DNA from: Crocodylus rhombifer
Taxonomy: Eukaryota > Chordata > Crocodylia > Crocodylidae
Length of the DNA stretch: 64,000 nt
Reading direction: 5' to 3'
Assembly: GCA_038503035.1 (NCBI GenBank)
Contig: JAVSML010025154.1
Span: 62,001 to 126,000, forward strand
Below are positions 18,201-30,200 of this stretch, piece by piece. The stretch's first letter is position 1. Every line of letters starts with the position of its first letter. A program made the position numbers and the translations under genes. The notes under the pieces are model-generated. The model had not been told where the DNA came from, made no database searches, and worked only from the letters and a program-made list of their open reading frames with translations.

Positions 18201-21200
18201 GGTAAAGATAATACAGGAATATTATATTCATTCTTTTCTTTCCTGCATTCCAGGGGCTGAGGAGAGAAAAAATATTTTTTTACAGTAATTTTAGGATAGC
18301 ATACTTATTTTTTGCAAATTGGGCATTTTTCTGAAATTTAAAAATGCTGAGTCTGCTTTAGTTAATTTATGTTTCTTACCCTCCTTTGTAGGTCAGTGCT
18401 TGAGACATTTTTGTTTGCAGTCCTTCTATCTACATTTACAACTTTGAACTGCTTGTGTATGCTAGGACCAAATATCCAAGCATGGATAAGGGTATTCAGT
18501 AAAAATGGGTAAGTTTTATTTCAAATTTCTTCCTTTTTTGCTGGGATGTAAATAGATGGGATTGCAATATGCAACTTACCATGGAATTTATTATAAAGAA
18601 AATAAAGCTTCTTTAATGAATTTAGAAGTAATCATTTTATGAGTTAAATTGATCACAGTTTAAATTAAGGGTTTGTCAGTTTTCCTCCTGACAAATGTCC
18701 ACATGACACAGTTGATTAGTGAGCTAGCTTTCAGTTTGTGGTTAGAATCTGGTTTTAAATGAGTTTTGTTCCAGTGGTTATTTATTCTTGGTACAAGACC
18801 ATTGCACAATTTGATGCGATTAGCACCCATCTGACAAGAGCCTGTGACTGAACTGTGTGGAGTAATCATCATGTATATCAGCTGGTAGTCCCTCACTCCA
18901 TAAACATGGCTAGAAGATGGGGAGGGACAGGGAGTGGGAGCTGTTTCATGGTAGTCATAGATTAACATTGGAAAAAGATGGCTGAACTTTGATCCAGATA
19001 ATCTTTGCCCATAAGCAATCTTCATCAAATATTCTGGAAATGTGTTTGCAGGGTAGGAAAACTAAAAGGAGCTCATTAAACTTTAAAAAAATGCGATCTT
19101 AAAATGAAATCAGCCTTGTTATGTAGGTCAGCAATCAGTAGCGTACAATGCTCAGAGCCTCTTGGTCTGGCCTACAGATCCTGGCAGCATTTTGACTGTG
19201 GGAAGTTTCCACCTGGTAGCGGGGAGACATGGCAGCTTTGTTGTGGGGATGGGAGAGGTGGTTTCATCTCTGGTTTTGGCTCCAGCTGTGATAGTGCTGG
19301 CCAGTTTGAAAGCAGCCTGCACTTGGAAGAAAGCTCTATTAAAGTAGCCCTCCCCTGCAACATGCTGCCAACCCCTGCTGTAGGTAATTACATAAGGCTG
19401 CACTGAGGACCTTTTAAATTCAGGTGGAAAAGATAATGTCCCCCCTACTTCTCTATTGCCCTTGTCAATAATGGAGCCATTGGAATCTAAAAAAGCCACT
19501 TTTAAGCTAATGGCTTTTGATGCATTTGTTTTTACTAGGCTAAAGTCTGATCTCAAGCAAATGTAAAAAGTAGCATAATTCTGGTGATTTAAGTCAGGGG
19601 TGTCAAACTCACCTTGTGTCTCATCTGGACTGCAGAGCTCCTTGTGCAGGATCTGGCATGGGGCAGTGGTGGTGGAATTGGCAGGACTATCAGCAGTAGG
19701 ACAAGCGGCCATGGGACCAGTAGCTGCAGGGTGAGCCATTTTGTGCTGGCACAGCTCTCACTCACCCTCCTGTAGGTAATGGCCATGCCTTCCAGGACCC
19801 AGAGGCCTCAGATTCTGTGGCAGGCCATGCCCTCACTTCCAGTAGCCTGCCAGTAGCTCTCTGGACCAGATGAAGTAAATCCATGGGCCAGATCAAATTT
19901 GCAGGCTGTATGTTTGACATCCCTGACTTAAATGGTTACTTATGACTTACATTGACAGAAAATCAGAATTAGGATTCTATGTATAATAGTTATATGCACT
20001 CATTTTTATATTAATAATAGAATGTGAATTGGGAACCAGTATTGGGATTTATTGTTTTGTGCAAAGGAGACTGAGAGTCAAAGATCCCTATTCATGTCAT
20101 TGTCATAGGCTTTTTCTCTTTTCATTTTAAAGAGTGGATAGGGGAATAGAAATTAAACTTTGTGAGATTTAGTAAGAAATATGAAGTTATTTTTTATCCA
20201 AAACAAAGTAAGAATAAACTGGTTAATCCAACCCATTGTGCTAGGAGGTTTTACATCTGCAATTAGTGGGTGAGATTGTATAACATGTATTCTACAGTAA
20301 TCTCCTTAGTTGTGCCAGTTTTAACTCTGTTCCTTTCTTTCTTAGTCAAGCTCTTAATGTTGCTTGAATGTAATTTGTTGCATGGTTTTTAATATGCAAC
20401 TTGAAGGAGGCAATTTGTCTTGCTTTGGCACTTTCTCTGGGGCAAACTGTCCCAGCTTCAAAGCAGCTGGTCAGGCACCAAATGTTATCAAAGAAAGATG
20501 AGTATTTCATTTAACATAACAAAGCTGATTTGACTTTGATCCTCCAAGTGTTTTCTATTGACCTAAATGCATTCAAGCCAGTTTCTTCCTAGTTGTGCAT
20601 CTCAAAACCAGTCCTGCAGGATACTGAATGGTTCTTCAGAGATGCTTAATTCCCATTGTTATTGATTTTCAGGTGTTCACTTGCTTTGCAAATTCATTTA
20701 TGAATTAAGTTAGGGCCTTGTTACATGGTAAATTTGGGAAGCTTTTGGAGCTCTTAACCCCTGGACTGGTTCCATGTTAACACCTTTTAAATAGTTTAAA
20801 GCACTTGTTATTTGTCTTGGAGTTATGCCACTCAAGTACAGGATTATCTCCAAACTGCCTAATGTTGTTGCTGGTCCATTACTGTGTGATCACTTCCCAC
20901 AGCTATTCTGTCCAAGTTGAAGTCCTCAAGTATTCCATAATGCTCTGAGCAGCCCAATTCTTTTTTCACCAGAGCGCTTTGTAGCCATGGTGCCTCTTGC
21001 TGCTGCATGGACCAGTTCCACTCCTGCCAGCAGTTGTGAGTGTGGGGCAGGCACTGCCTAAGCTCTGGAGAAAAAAGGATCAGGCCCCTGAAGCTCAGAG
21101 CTAGAGGGCTCCAGGACTGCAGTGCTGGAGCTCTCTGGTCTCACTGAGACTGACACAGTGGCTCCACACTGAGAGCAGGGCTGTCAGGGATTAAACCTGG

Positions 21201-24200
21201 AGGCCCTGCTCTCAGTGCAGAGTCCCTGTGGCAGTTTCAGTGAGACCAGAGAGCCCCTGGTTTCCCTGGTTTTGCTCTAACTGACATAGTGGTGAGTCTA
21301 CTCTATGCCCAGCTGGAGCCGCGAGCAGGTCCTGCTCACCAAGCCTTTAGTGGCAACTCACAGCTGTGCAGGTGAAGGACAGTCAGAGCAGGTTTTTCGC
21401 CTTATTGTGCAACTGCTCTACTAAGCCAAATAACACTAAGCCAATTAACATTTGTTTGGCTTGCAGCATAAGGTCTAACAAGACCCTTATACCATTGGTT
21501 TTGGTAATTTAATGCCTCTCTTCTTTTAGAGGCATGTGTACCCTTTCATAGTAGCTTAGTTTTTGAAACAACACAGGTAAAATTTCTGCACTGTAAAATA
21601 GCAATCAAAGACGTTTTCAGTATTTCCCATTATGTGTGCTGTTCATTGCATAGTGTATGTCCAGTGCTCTCAGGTCAAAAATGAAATTGGGTTTTAAAGG
21701 TTACATCTGCAGTTTATACATTATGCAACAAAAATATATATATTTTGGGTTTGGTACTTGAATTAATAATATTGGGTATAAAATGATATTTTAAAGAATG
21801 GGAGCATTTCAGTGTTAGCATAATATTTATAGTATCATTGTGGGAGCCTGGGACCCAGCCCACCAAGGAACCCAGGGAAGGGGAACTCTTGGGGAAACAT
21901 CCCAGAGCATCAGGAAAAACAGTATGGCCCAGTAGGGCTGGAGATATTTCCTAAGTACCTGTAGGAACATTGGCAGTGGCAGCAGAGCAGCAGCAGACAC
22001 AACAGCAGGCAAACTTTAGAAATCTGTGCTTGCTGTGCATGGGCTGGAGTGCCAGGACATCTGTATATAACTGGATGTCCAGTGCCAGCTGGAGAGAGGG
22101 TACAGTGAGAAGGTAGCATAGCGCTGGAGCAGAGCAGGGGCTGCTTCAGGAACAAAATGCTTCCAGCACAAGTGAGGGAAACAGCCTGAAGCCTGGGAGC
22201 TTGGAGGAGCACCCGGCACCTAGTGCACTGGACAGCAGAGAACTGGCAACTACCCCTTTGTGGTAACTGAGATGGTGGGGGAGCTGATCCTTATGAAACT
22301 GCCAGGGCCTCTTCACTCACAACAGGGCCCCAGCAAGAATGCTCAGAGGAGCTGGGTTCCAGGGTCAGCAAGTGAGTTAGAGAGCTAGTAAGGCTCCAAT
22401 TGATTGTTAATTCTCCAATTGATGTATTCTTCTTTAATGGAGCCGACTGTGGGGTATTAACTGCTTGGCTGGACTGAGTTAATGAATTGCTTTCAGTCTG
22501 ATCCGAAGGCAAAAGAAAAATTTCCTTTTGTATCGAGAGGACAGTTAATTAGCCCAGAGGGCATTGGTGTGAACCAGAAATGCAGCTTTTGCATTGAAGG
22601 CCCTGGAACCAGGACCAAGAGACCATGTTGGTGGTCCTGACCCAGCATTAAGTACACGGGTCTTTTTCCGTTTTTTTCACCTAAGTTTGGCTGTAGGACC
22701 TCAAGTACTTGGTTGGCGCATGGACAAGGTGAAGGGAAGGCAGGAGCTCTGCAGAGCATCTGCAGAGCCTCATTGCAACAATGAGCCTTCTGCTTAATAA
22801 AATCAAGATGTGGCGGGCGAGAACAGAAGGGTGGCTCTCAGGCATATGTGTGTGCCAAGGCCAAGCTCTTGGCATATAAGCCCAGGTCTGTACAGGGCCT
22901 GGGCTCTTGAGCCTGGTGGTACCAAACCTATGTCCGGTGCCGGGTACAACCAATATTTGCTTCAGTCCAAAATAAGGTTATCAACAGGGGTGGGGTGGGG
23001 AATCTCCGCTTAGATTTGAGTACTGGCCTGGGTCAGGTGGCAGTTCAGTTCTGGCTTCAACCCCAGGCTTGAGCTACCACCTGCCCTGGGCCAGGATGGC
23101 TTGTGCATGGCAAGTGGGGTTGCACAGTGGGGAGAGTGCAGGGGAGACCATGCATTGGGGGTGTGGTAGAGGGTGCATGGGAGAGACCTGTGGTGTGTGG
23201 CTTGGAGGGATGGAGCACGGGGGAAACCATCCAGCCTGCACCCCATCCCACCTGTTCCCCCAGTCACTTGCACCTCCCCTCACCCCCCCTGCTGCTTACT
23301 ATTGGCTCTGGCTCCAGCCCCTCCTGTCCTGACCTGGCCAGGACCAGACCTGCTTCTCTCTGGTTAGGCCTGGCCTGGACCACTGCCATTCCTGACTACC
23401 CTGGAGCCAGAGCCAGCGTTACCCAGAAGGTAAGCAGCGTAGGAGTGGCAGGATTGGGGGCAGGCACTGTGGGGAAGAGAGAGAGACAGCAGAAGGCAAG
23501 GGATGGGGGAAACAGATGGCAAGGGGGAAGGTATTGGCATGGGAAGTAAGGCACAGAGGGGCACCTGACAGGGGAATAAGCAGCAGGGGGCTGGGATCAA
23601 GGGGGGCAGGCAGCTGGTGGGGCCAAGTGGCAGGAGTGACAAGAAGCAGGGCACAGTCACAGGGGGGACAAGAGGTGGGGGGGCAGACTGGGGAGGGGGA
23701 GGGTTGAGAGTCTGACCCCTTGCCCTGTGCTGCTGCTTTAGGGGGACAGATTTAAGATGACCCTCCAATAATTAGATTCTCTGCAGGGAAAATGATAGTA
23801 AGTGTTATCATTTGATAACAGATTTTATCAATGATAACATTTGTTATCATTTTCCATGTATAGAGTCTAATTACCAGGGGGTTATCTTCATTTTCAAGTC
23901 GTCTTGGATCGGGGTAGATAGGATATAGGTATGCATAGAATCTCCAAGATACGCAAATAAGTCACTGTTTTCTGCTTTGTGGGATCCTGTGTTAGATTTT
24001 AAGTAAGCTGTAATCAGGGCTTCAGGTTTGTCTGATTCTACATCCACAGAACAGGTGGGGCCATGCCAGCTGTTTCTGGACTTTGTGTATATACCCTGAC
24101 ATCTAGTGTTGTGATTATCGTCATGACTTTAATCACATGCTGTCATATGCTGCTGCTAGCTGATAGTGGTTAGAATAAACTATAAAAAGGTTGTCAGCTC

Positions 24201-27200
24201 TAATGGAAGTAGGAACTGTTCTTTGAATGGCCTTTCAGTAATTGTTGGCTAAAATAACAGCCTGCATAAAAGCCTTTAGAATTCAGGCAGCAATTGCTGA
24301 TTTTTACTGCTCCTGTTTGAGTTTTGTGTTTATTTCAAGCCACTAGTCTCAATGATTGTTGAAACTCTCTGGATGACAGCCTGTGTCTGTGTATCTGATA
24401 GTATCAAATATTCTTTGACGCTAATCTCGAAAACACAAAAATACTTATTTTACTTTAAAAAAAGAACTGTAAGATTCTTTCTCTCCATTTTTTTAATTTG
24501 GTATGTCTTTGGGGACTTGGAAGTCTCCTTTGTGCAAGTGTGTGCTACAGCAAAGTAGTACACTGCTATATAATTTAGTCCTATTGTTCTGCACAATTTC
24601 AGACCCTGGAAGCATGGGTGAGTTGTTTAACAAATTCCCCATGACCACTAATTGATGTTAATTATATGCATTTTAAATAAATGCTGTTTATAGACATGTT
24701 GTGTGTGTGTGTATATGTATATATGTGTATATATATGTGTGTGTTTTATTTATATATGCATCTATAGAGTGTGTATAAAATACACACACACGCATTTATA
24801 TACATCTTATTTAATTTCTTTTAGACTGAAGAAAGGCCACTAACATTTTCAAAGATTGTTTAATTTGGCATTTTAAAAAACATTAATCAACATGTTGTCT
24901 CTTATGCTTGCCAAATACTGTTTTTCTAGTGTCATTTTTGATCTGGGTAATTGATGCCTATTAATTCCATGCAAGATAATTGTACAGATAATCTAAACCA
25001 GTGCGGGCCATTCTTCTTGGTAGGTATGGTACCTATTAGCTCCATACCATCTTGAGTGCCACTCCAGTCCCCTTCCCCTGCCCAGTCGGCTGCTCTGCTT
25101 TCTGCCCCATGCTCCCTGCCTGATTTGCTGCTCTCTCTGCCACTCTGCTGCCTGTCTCCTTTCTGGCCTGCTGCTTGCCATGCAGGTTGTCCCCCTTGAT
25201 CTAGATATTTCCTAAACATTTATTCTAGTTTGTGGTTCAAGCTAGAAAGAATATTGGATACCTATTAGAAGTGCACCAATAGATTGGTCCAATATCAGAT
25301 TGATAACACTATAAAGAAAACTGGCTGTATTGGATATTGATGCTGATAATTTGGCCAATAAATACCTGCGCTGCATGCAGCCTCAACACAGCACTCGGGC
25401 GGTGAGAAGCACAGCTGGCGGTGTGGAGAGCTGCCCTCAACTGGTAAGTCCAGTGAGGTAGAAGGAAGAGGTATGGAGGGGCAGATCAGCACCCCCCATG
25501 CTGAGGTAGGGGCCATGGGCAGGCACTGCGCAGGCAGGGCAGTGGGGGCAGAGCCACGGCTTGTTATGGGGGAGGTGGCTCCCGCTGCTGCTTGCACCCT
25601 GGAAGGGCACAGGGTGTGAGGTGTGTGCCCCCCAGATCTGCACAGGGCGGGTCTGGGTGGGGCTCTTCTCGGTGGGGGCTGGGCTCGGAGCTGGTGCTGC
25701 ATCCATCCCAAATTTCGCTGCTGCTTCACTTCCAGTGCCACCATGGCCAGCCGCCCAGTGCAGCCCCACCTCTTCCAGTTGCATGGGTGGAGACAGGACA
25801 TTGAGCCAAGGCTGCACTGGGCAGCTGGCAGTGATGGTGCTGGGAGCAGAGCAGAGGTGAAATTTTGGGTGGCTATAGCCCTTGCCAGCACCCACTCTGA
25901 ACCCAGCCCCTGCTAAGAAGAGCCCCATGCAGGACCGGCTGCAGCTCGCCCCACCCCATGCGGATCTGGAGGCACGGCCCCCCTCCCCTTGCCCTCCCAG
26001 GGTACAAGCAGTGGCGGGAGCTGCAGCTCCGGCCCCGCCCACCCCTGCTCCACCTAGGCAGTGCCTGCCCCTAACCCCTCCCTCAGCAGGGAAGGCGTTG
26101 ATCTGGCCCCCATGCCCCTTTCCTCCCCCATCCTCTTCCACCACACTGGACTTAGCAGGTGGAGGCAGCTGCATCAGACCTTGGATCAGTATCGGCCGAT
26201 ATGCCTTCTTAAATATCGATTATCAGTATTGGCCACAGAAATCTCTGTCAGTGCACCCCTTCTACCTATACATCTGCTCTAACGCGTTCTGATTAGAACA
26301 CATTGGAGCAGACTCTATTGAGTCATTTAGACTACCACCTGAAGTTGTTAAGTTGGACTCTCCAGTACCTGCACTCCTAATGTTAGCTCTGGTTCCTTGA
26401 GACTTCTGCCCTTGGCCCATTCAACATGTAATGAACTCTCTGATTAATACCATACACTCTGTCTACCTCCTTGGAATAGGCTTATTCTCAAGGAATTGCT
26501 TGACCAGAAGAGTTCTGGTCTCTAATGTCCATTATTTTGTCTCTCTCCACTTTCCTATAACACTTGGCAAGTACTGAGCGTATGGTCATTTGATTTGATA
26601 TACCATAAATGTTTTTTCATCTCTCAGTTCTGAGGAGCTGTATAATTCACCTAGTGTCTCTACCACTGTGAGTACATTGAACCTACATAAATTCACACAT
26701 ATATGCCTGAGTGCACATAGAATAGGGCGAGCTGGTAGTGATCCCCTTAATAAGGTTTCATACCATCTACCAGCATAAAAAAATTCTCAGAAAATTGCTG
26801 CAAGATTAATACTTTCATTGCTTGCAGCAGGTTTTTGCAGTTCAATGGCCAGAAAAAACTGTAATCAGAAGTCAGAGAAGTTTGTTTGTTCGTTCTTTCG
26901 TTCCTTTTTTGTCCCATGAAATTCCATTCAGGTTTGGCTGAGAGAAGTTTTCCAAAATCATTGATTCCCCTTCCAGTGCTTGCATTCCTCAGGATTTTTT
27001 TGGCAGCCCATCAAAATAATACTTCTACATTCTACGCCACGGTTGGCCTCCACTGCAGTAGCACATCCAGCATTGGAACAGACTCACTCATTCACTGCTG
27101 CTGATAGACCAATAACAAGGTGGCTATTCAAAACATTTATCCTTATCGTTCAATAATTGGCCCATCCTAATTTAGTGGACGCTATCCAAAGGAGGAAAGG

Positions 27201-30200
27201 AAACAGAATTATTCATGTGTTCATGAGTTCCTTTATAAGGTGCTCATCATTCTTAGTATCTGAGAGGAAGATTTTAAAAGCGATTTAGGTGTCTGAAGAT
27301 GCAGACAGACACCTAAGTCCACCATTTAAATGTTTTTAAAGTCATCATTAGTTGCCTTCTAGCACAGTTGGTACCAAACTGTTCACTGATTGTTATCTTC
27401 AGCATTGTCTTCCATCCTGTTGCCATCTTAGCTAATAGGCTGTTTGGACTCTTTCTCTTATGGGCCCTGAAGCAAGATTTTTCTGTTGATTAGGTAGGAG
27501 AATGGGTCCACTGGACAAGATAGACAATCTCCATGGTGTGCCCAGGGCACAGAAAGCCACCTACCTGTTAGTGTCCAAAGCAGTGAGCGGATTCAGGGGC
27601 AGCATCACACATGTGCGAAAGAAGTATGAAGGTAGTGGGAAATGTAAGACGAGTGTAAGAAGGACTGAGCATGATCATGAGTCAGAGCATTGGAGAGACT
27701 AGAAAGATGAGCCATTGACCATCTAAAGGGACTAACCCTGCTAGTAGCTGACACCTGGAGGGGGTTTGTGTTTGTGTTCAAGAATCCTTTCAGCTAGGCA
27801 CACCAGGTCAGCTTCTCTCCACTTCCTGAATTCCTCCCTGCTCCTAAGTATTTATTTAGTGCAGTGATTATCAACCTTTTTAGACTCAGGGCACCTCTTG
27901 TTAGACTCAAGCATCTTTCGGCAAATGCCAGCTGTGAGCTTTCACTTGTTTTTGACTATAGAAAAAATAATAGAGCAGTTTGTCTGTTGCAAAGAACTCA
28001 GAAAAACCACAACAGGTCAAAATGCTTTTGACACTGTGGATTCCTATCTGAAATCTCTGGGTTTATCTGGTGAATAATGTATGAGTGTTGCACACTTAAC
28101 AGTGTTGATATTGTGTGGTACCCTGCGGCACCCAGTTTCTGCAGCATGTGAGATACGTATCCTTCGAAGTGTACTGTGTAGTGAACAAGATTACCTGATT
28201 ACACTAAGTGCCTTCCATCCTGTGCACTGAATGAGATATGGGGTCCTCTGGACAGAAAAAATGTAATGTGATCATGAAATTAGAGGTTGAATCTTAATGC
28301 ACATGCAAAAGAGGTCTGCATTAAGATTGCACAGATATCCTTAATTCTTGCATTTCACAATTCTTAAGTCCCTGTACTTACAACAGGAATTTATATATTC
28401 TGTTATAATATATAACCATGAGTAAATATAAATACATCTATATGTATTCATAAGTTAAATTGTTTTTATTATTCTTAGTAATCAACCAACCATGAGTTTA
28501 ACCCTAATTGCAGTTTTCAAATGCCTCTTAAAAATTTTTGTTATTGCAATTGTTAAAATTTAAAAGGTATTTGTTTGTGTTTTAGGAAATAAGAAGTATG
28601 TCTGTGTCTAAAGCTGCTCATAGAGAAGGCTTAATTTCAGTGTTGTTATTAAATTTAAGGTTTTCATTTTAGTAGTTTGCATTTACTAGTATTTTGCCCC
28701 ATCCAGTTGTGATTTTTTTTTTAATTACATGATTGCCTATGTAGATAAAATAACATCCTGTCTTTGCAGAGATGCATTATGACTTTGCCATAATAAGACA
28801 AGACCAGGAGTGAGATAAGCAGGTGCTTCTCCATTGATTTTGCTGGCATTTCTCTTGCTTGCACCTCAGTCATTTTTGGCCCAGTATATTGATTATTTAT
28901 GAGGAATGATTTATTTCTTTGTCATATTTGTGCTAACTAATGCCATCTTAATCTTGTGACACTAAAAAAGGATGGGCAAGTAAGCATAATACTCTGTTTC
29001 TAAGTTAAAATGACACTGCTAGTTCTTCCACTATTAACAGTTTTTCTCTTTTCCAGCATATGTCAGGATTACATTGCAAGTGTTCTCACCTCTATGACCT
29101 TGATCTTGTAGACACTTAAAATGTGCTTAGCTTTCTATATACCTGAGCACTCTGGCTGAAACAAACCACAGGAGTAAAACTAAGTAGTTTTTTTTTTTTT
29201 TTTAGGCATTTGTGGGATTGGGGCCAACAATTCTGAACTCCTTCAAATGAAGGCTAGTATAATTGTCATTTTTTTTTTTCTCCTTCGGTACATCCTAAAT
29301 ACTGCACATGAGGATTTGTGACTTCCTTTGTGGTCTGTCAGCCTTGACACTGTCTTTAAAATAATTGGTAGTGGGTTTGCATTTCTAATGTGAGATCATA
29401 GAATCAATGAGTCGGAAGGGGCCTAGACAGATCACTGAGTCCGACCCCCTGCTATAGGCAGGAAGGAGCACTGGGTGTGGCAGGGGTCAGAAGACCCCAG
29501 CCAGGTGCCTATCCAGTCTCCTCTTGAAGATCTCCAGGGAAGGTGAGAGCACCACCTCTCTGGGAAGCCTATTCCAGGCTCTGGCCACCCTTACAGTGAA
29601 GTAGTTCTTCCCAATATCTAACCTAAACCTATTCTCCCTCAGCTTGTGACCTTTGTTTCTGGTGACCCCAAGGGAGGCCCTGGTGAACAGACTTTCCCTG
29701 ACTCCCTGCTGGTGGCCCCTGATAAGGTTGTAGGCAGCCACAAGATCCCCCCTCAGTCTCCTCTTGCAGAGACTGAAGAGATTCAGGTCCCTCAGCCTCT
29801 CCTCATAGGGCTGGCCATGGAGGCCCTCAACCATACGAGTGGCCTCCTCTGGACCCTCTCCAGGTTCTCCACGTTCCTCTTGAAGTGCAGCACCCAGAAC
29901 TGGACACAGTACTCTAGCTGTGGCCTGACCAGCACTGCATAGAGGGGGAGCAAAGCCTCTCTGGACCTGTTAGTGATGCCCCTGTTGATGCAGGGCAGGG
30001 TGCGGTTGGCTCTGCCTATTGCTTTGTCGCATTGACGACTCATATTCATCCTGGAGTCAATCCTGACTCCAAGATCCCTCTCTGCCTCTGTGCTGCCGAG
30101 AGAGTCAGCCCCTAACTTATAACTCTAATGCTGGTTCCCTCTCCCCAGGTGCAGCAGTCTGCACTTGTCCTTGTTGAACCGCATCCTGTTCAGATCCGCC

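Noticed and set aside
19152..19739. 195-residue minus-strand open frame
   Set aside because: It runs across unique intron into the hAT MITE at 19595, with no exon structure or recognisable domain.
23103..23549. 148-residue frame in the GC-rich block of PIGF intron 4
   Set aside because: Several overlapping frames are open here on both strands, as expected from composition, and no domain is visible.
25437..26174. 245-residue open frame (minus) and the overlapping 198-residue frame
   Set aside because: Both lie wholly inside a hAT-like element with GC-rich composition, open on both strands, and lack transposase or other family features.
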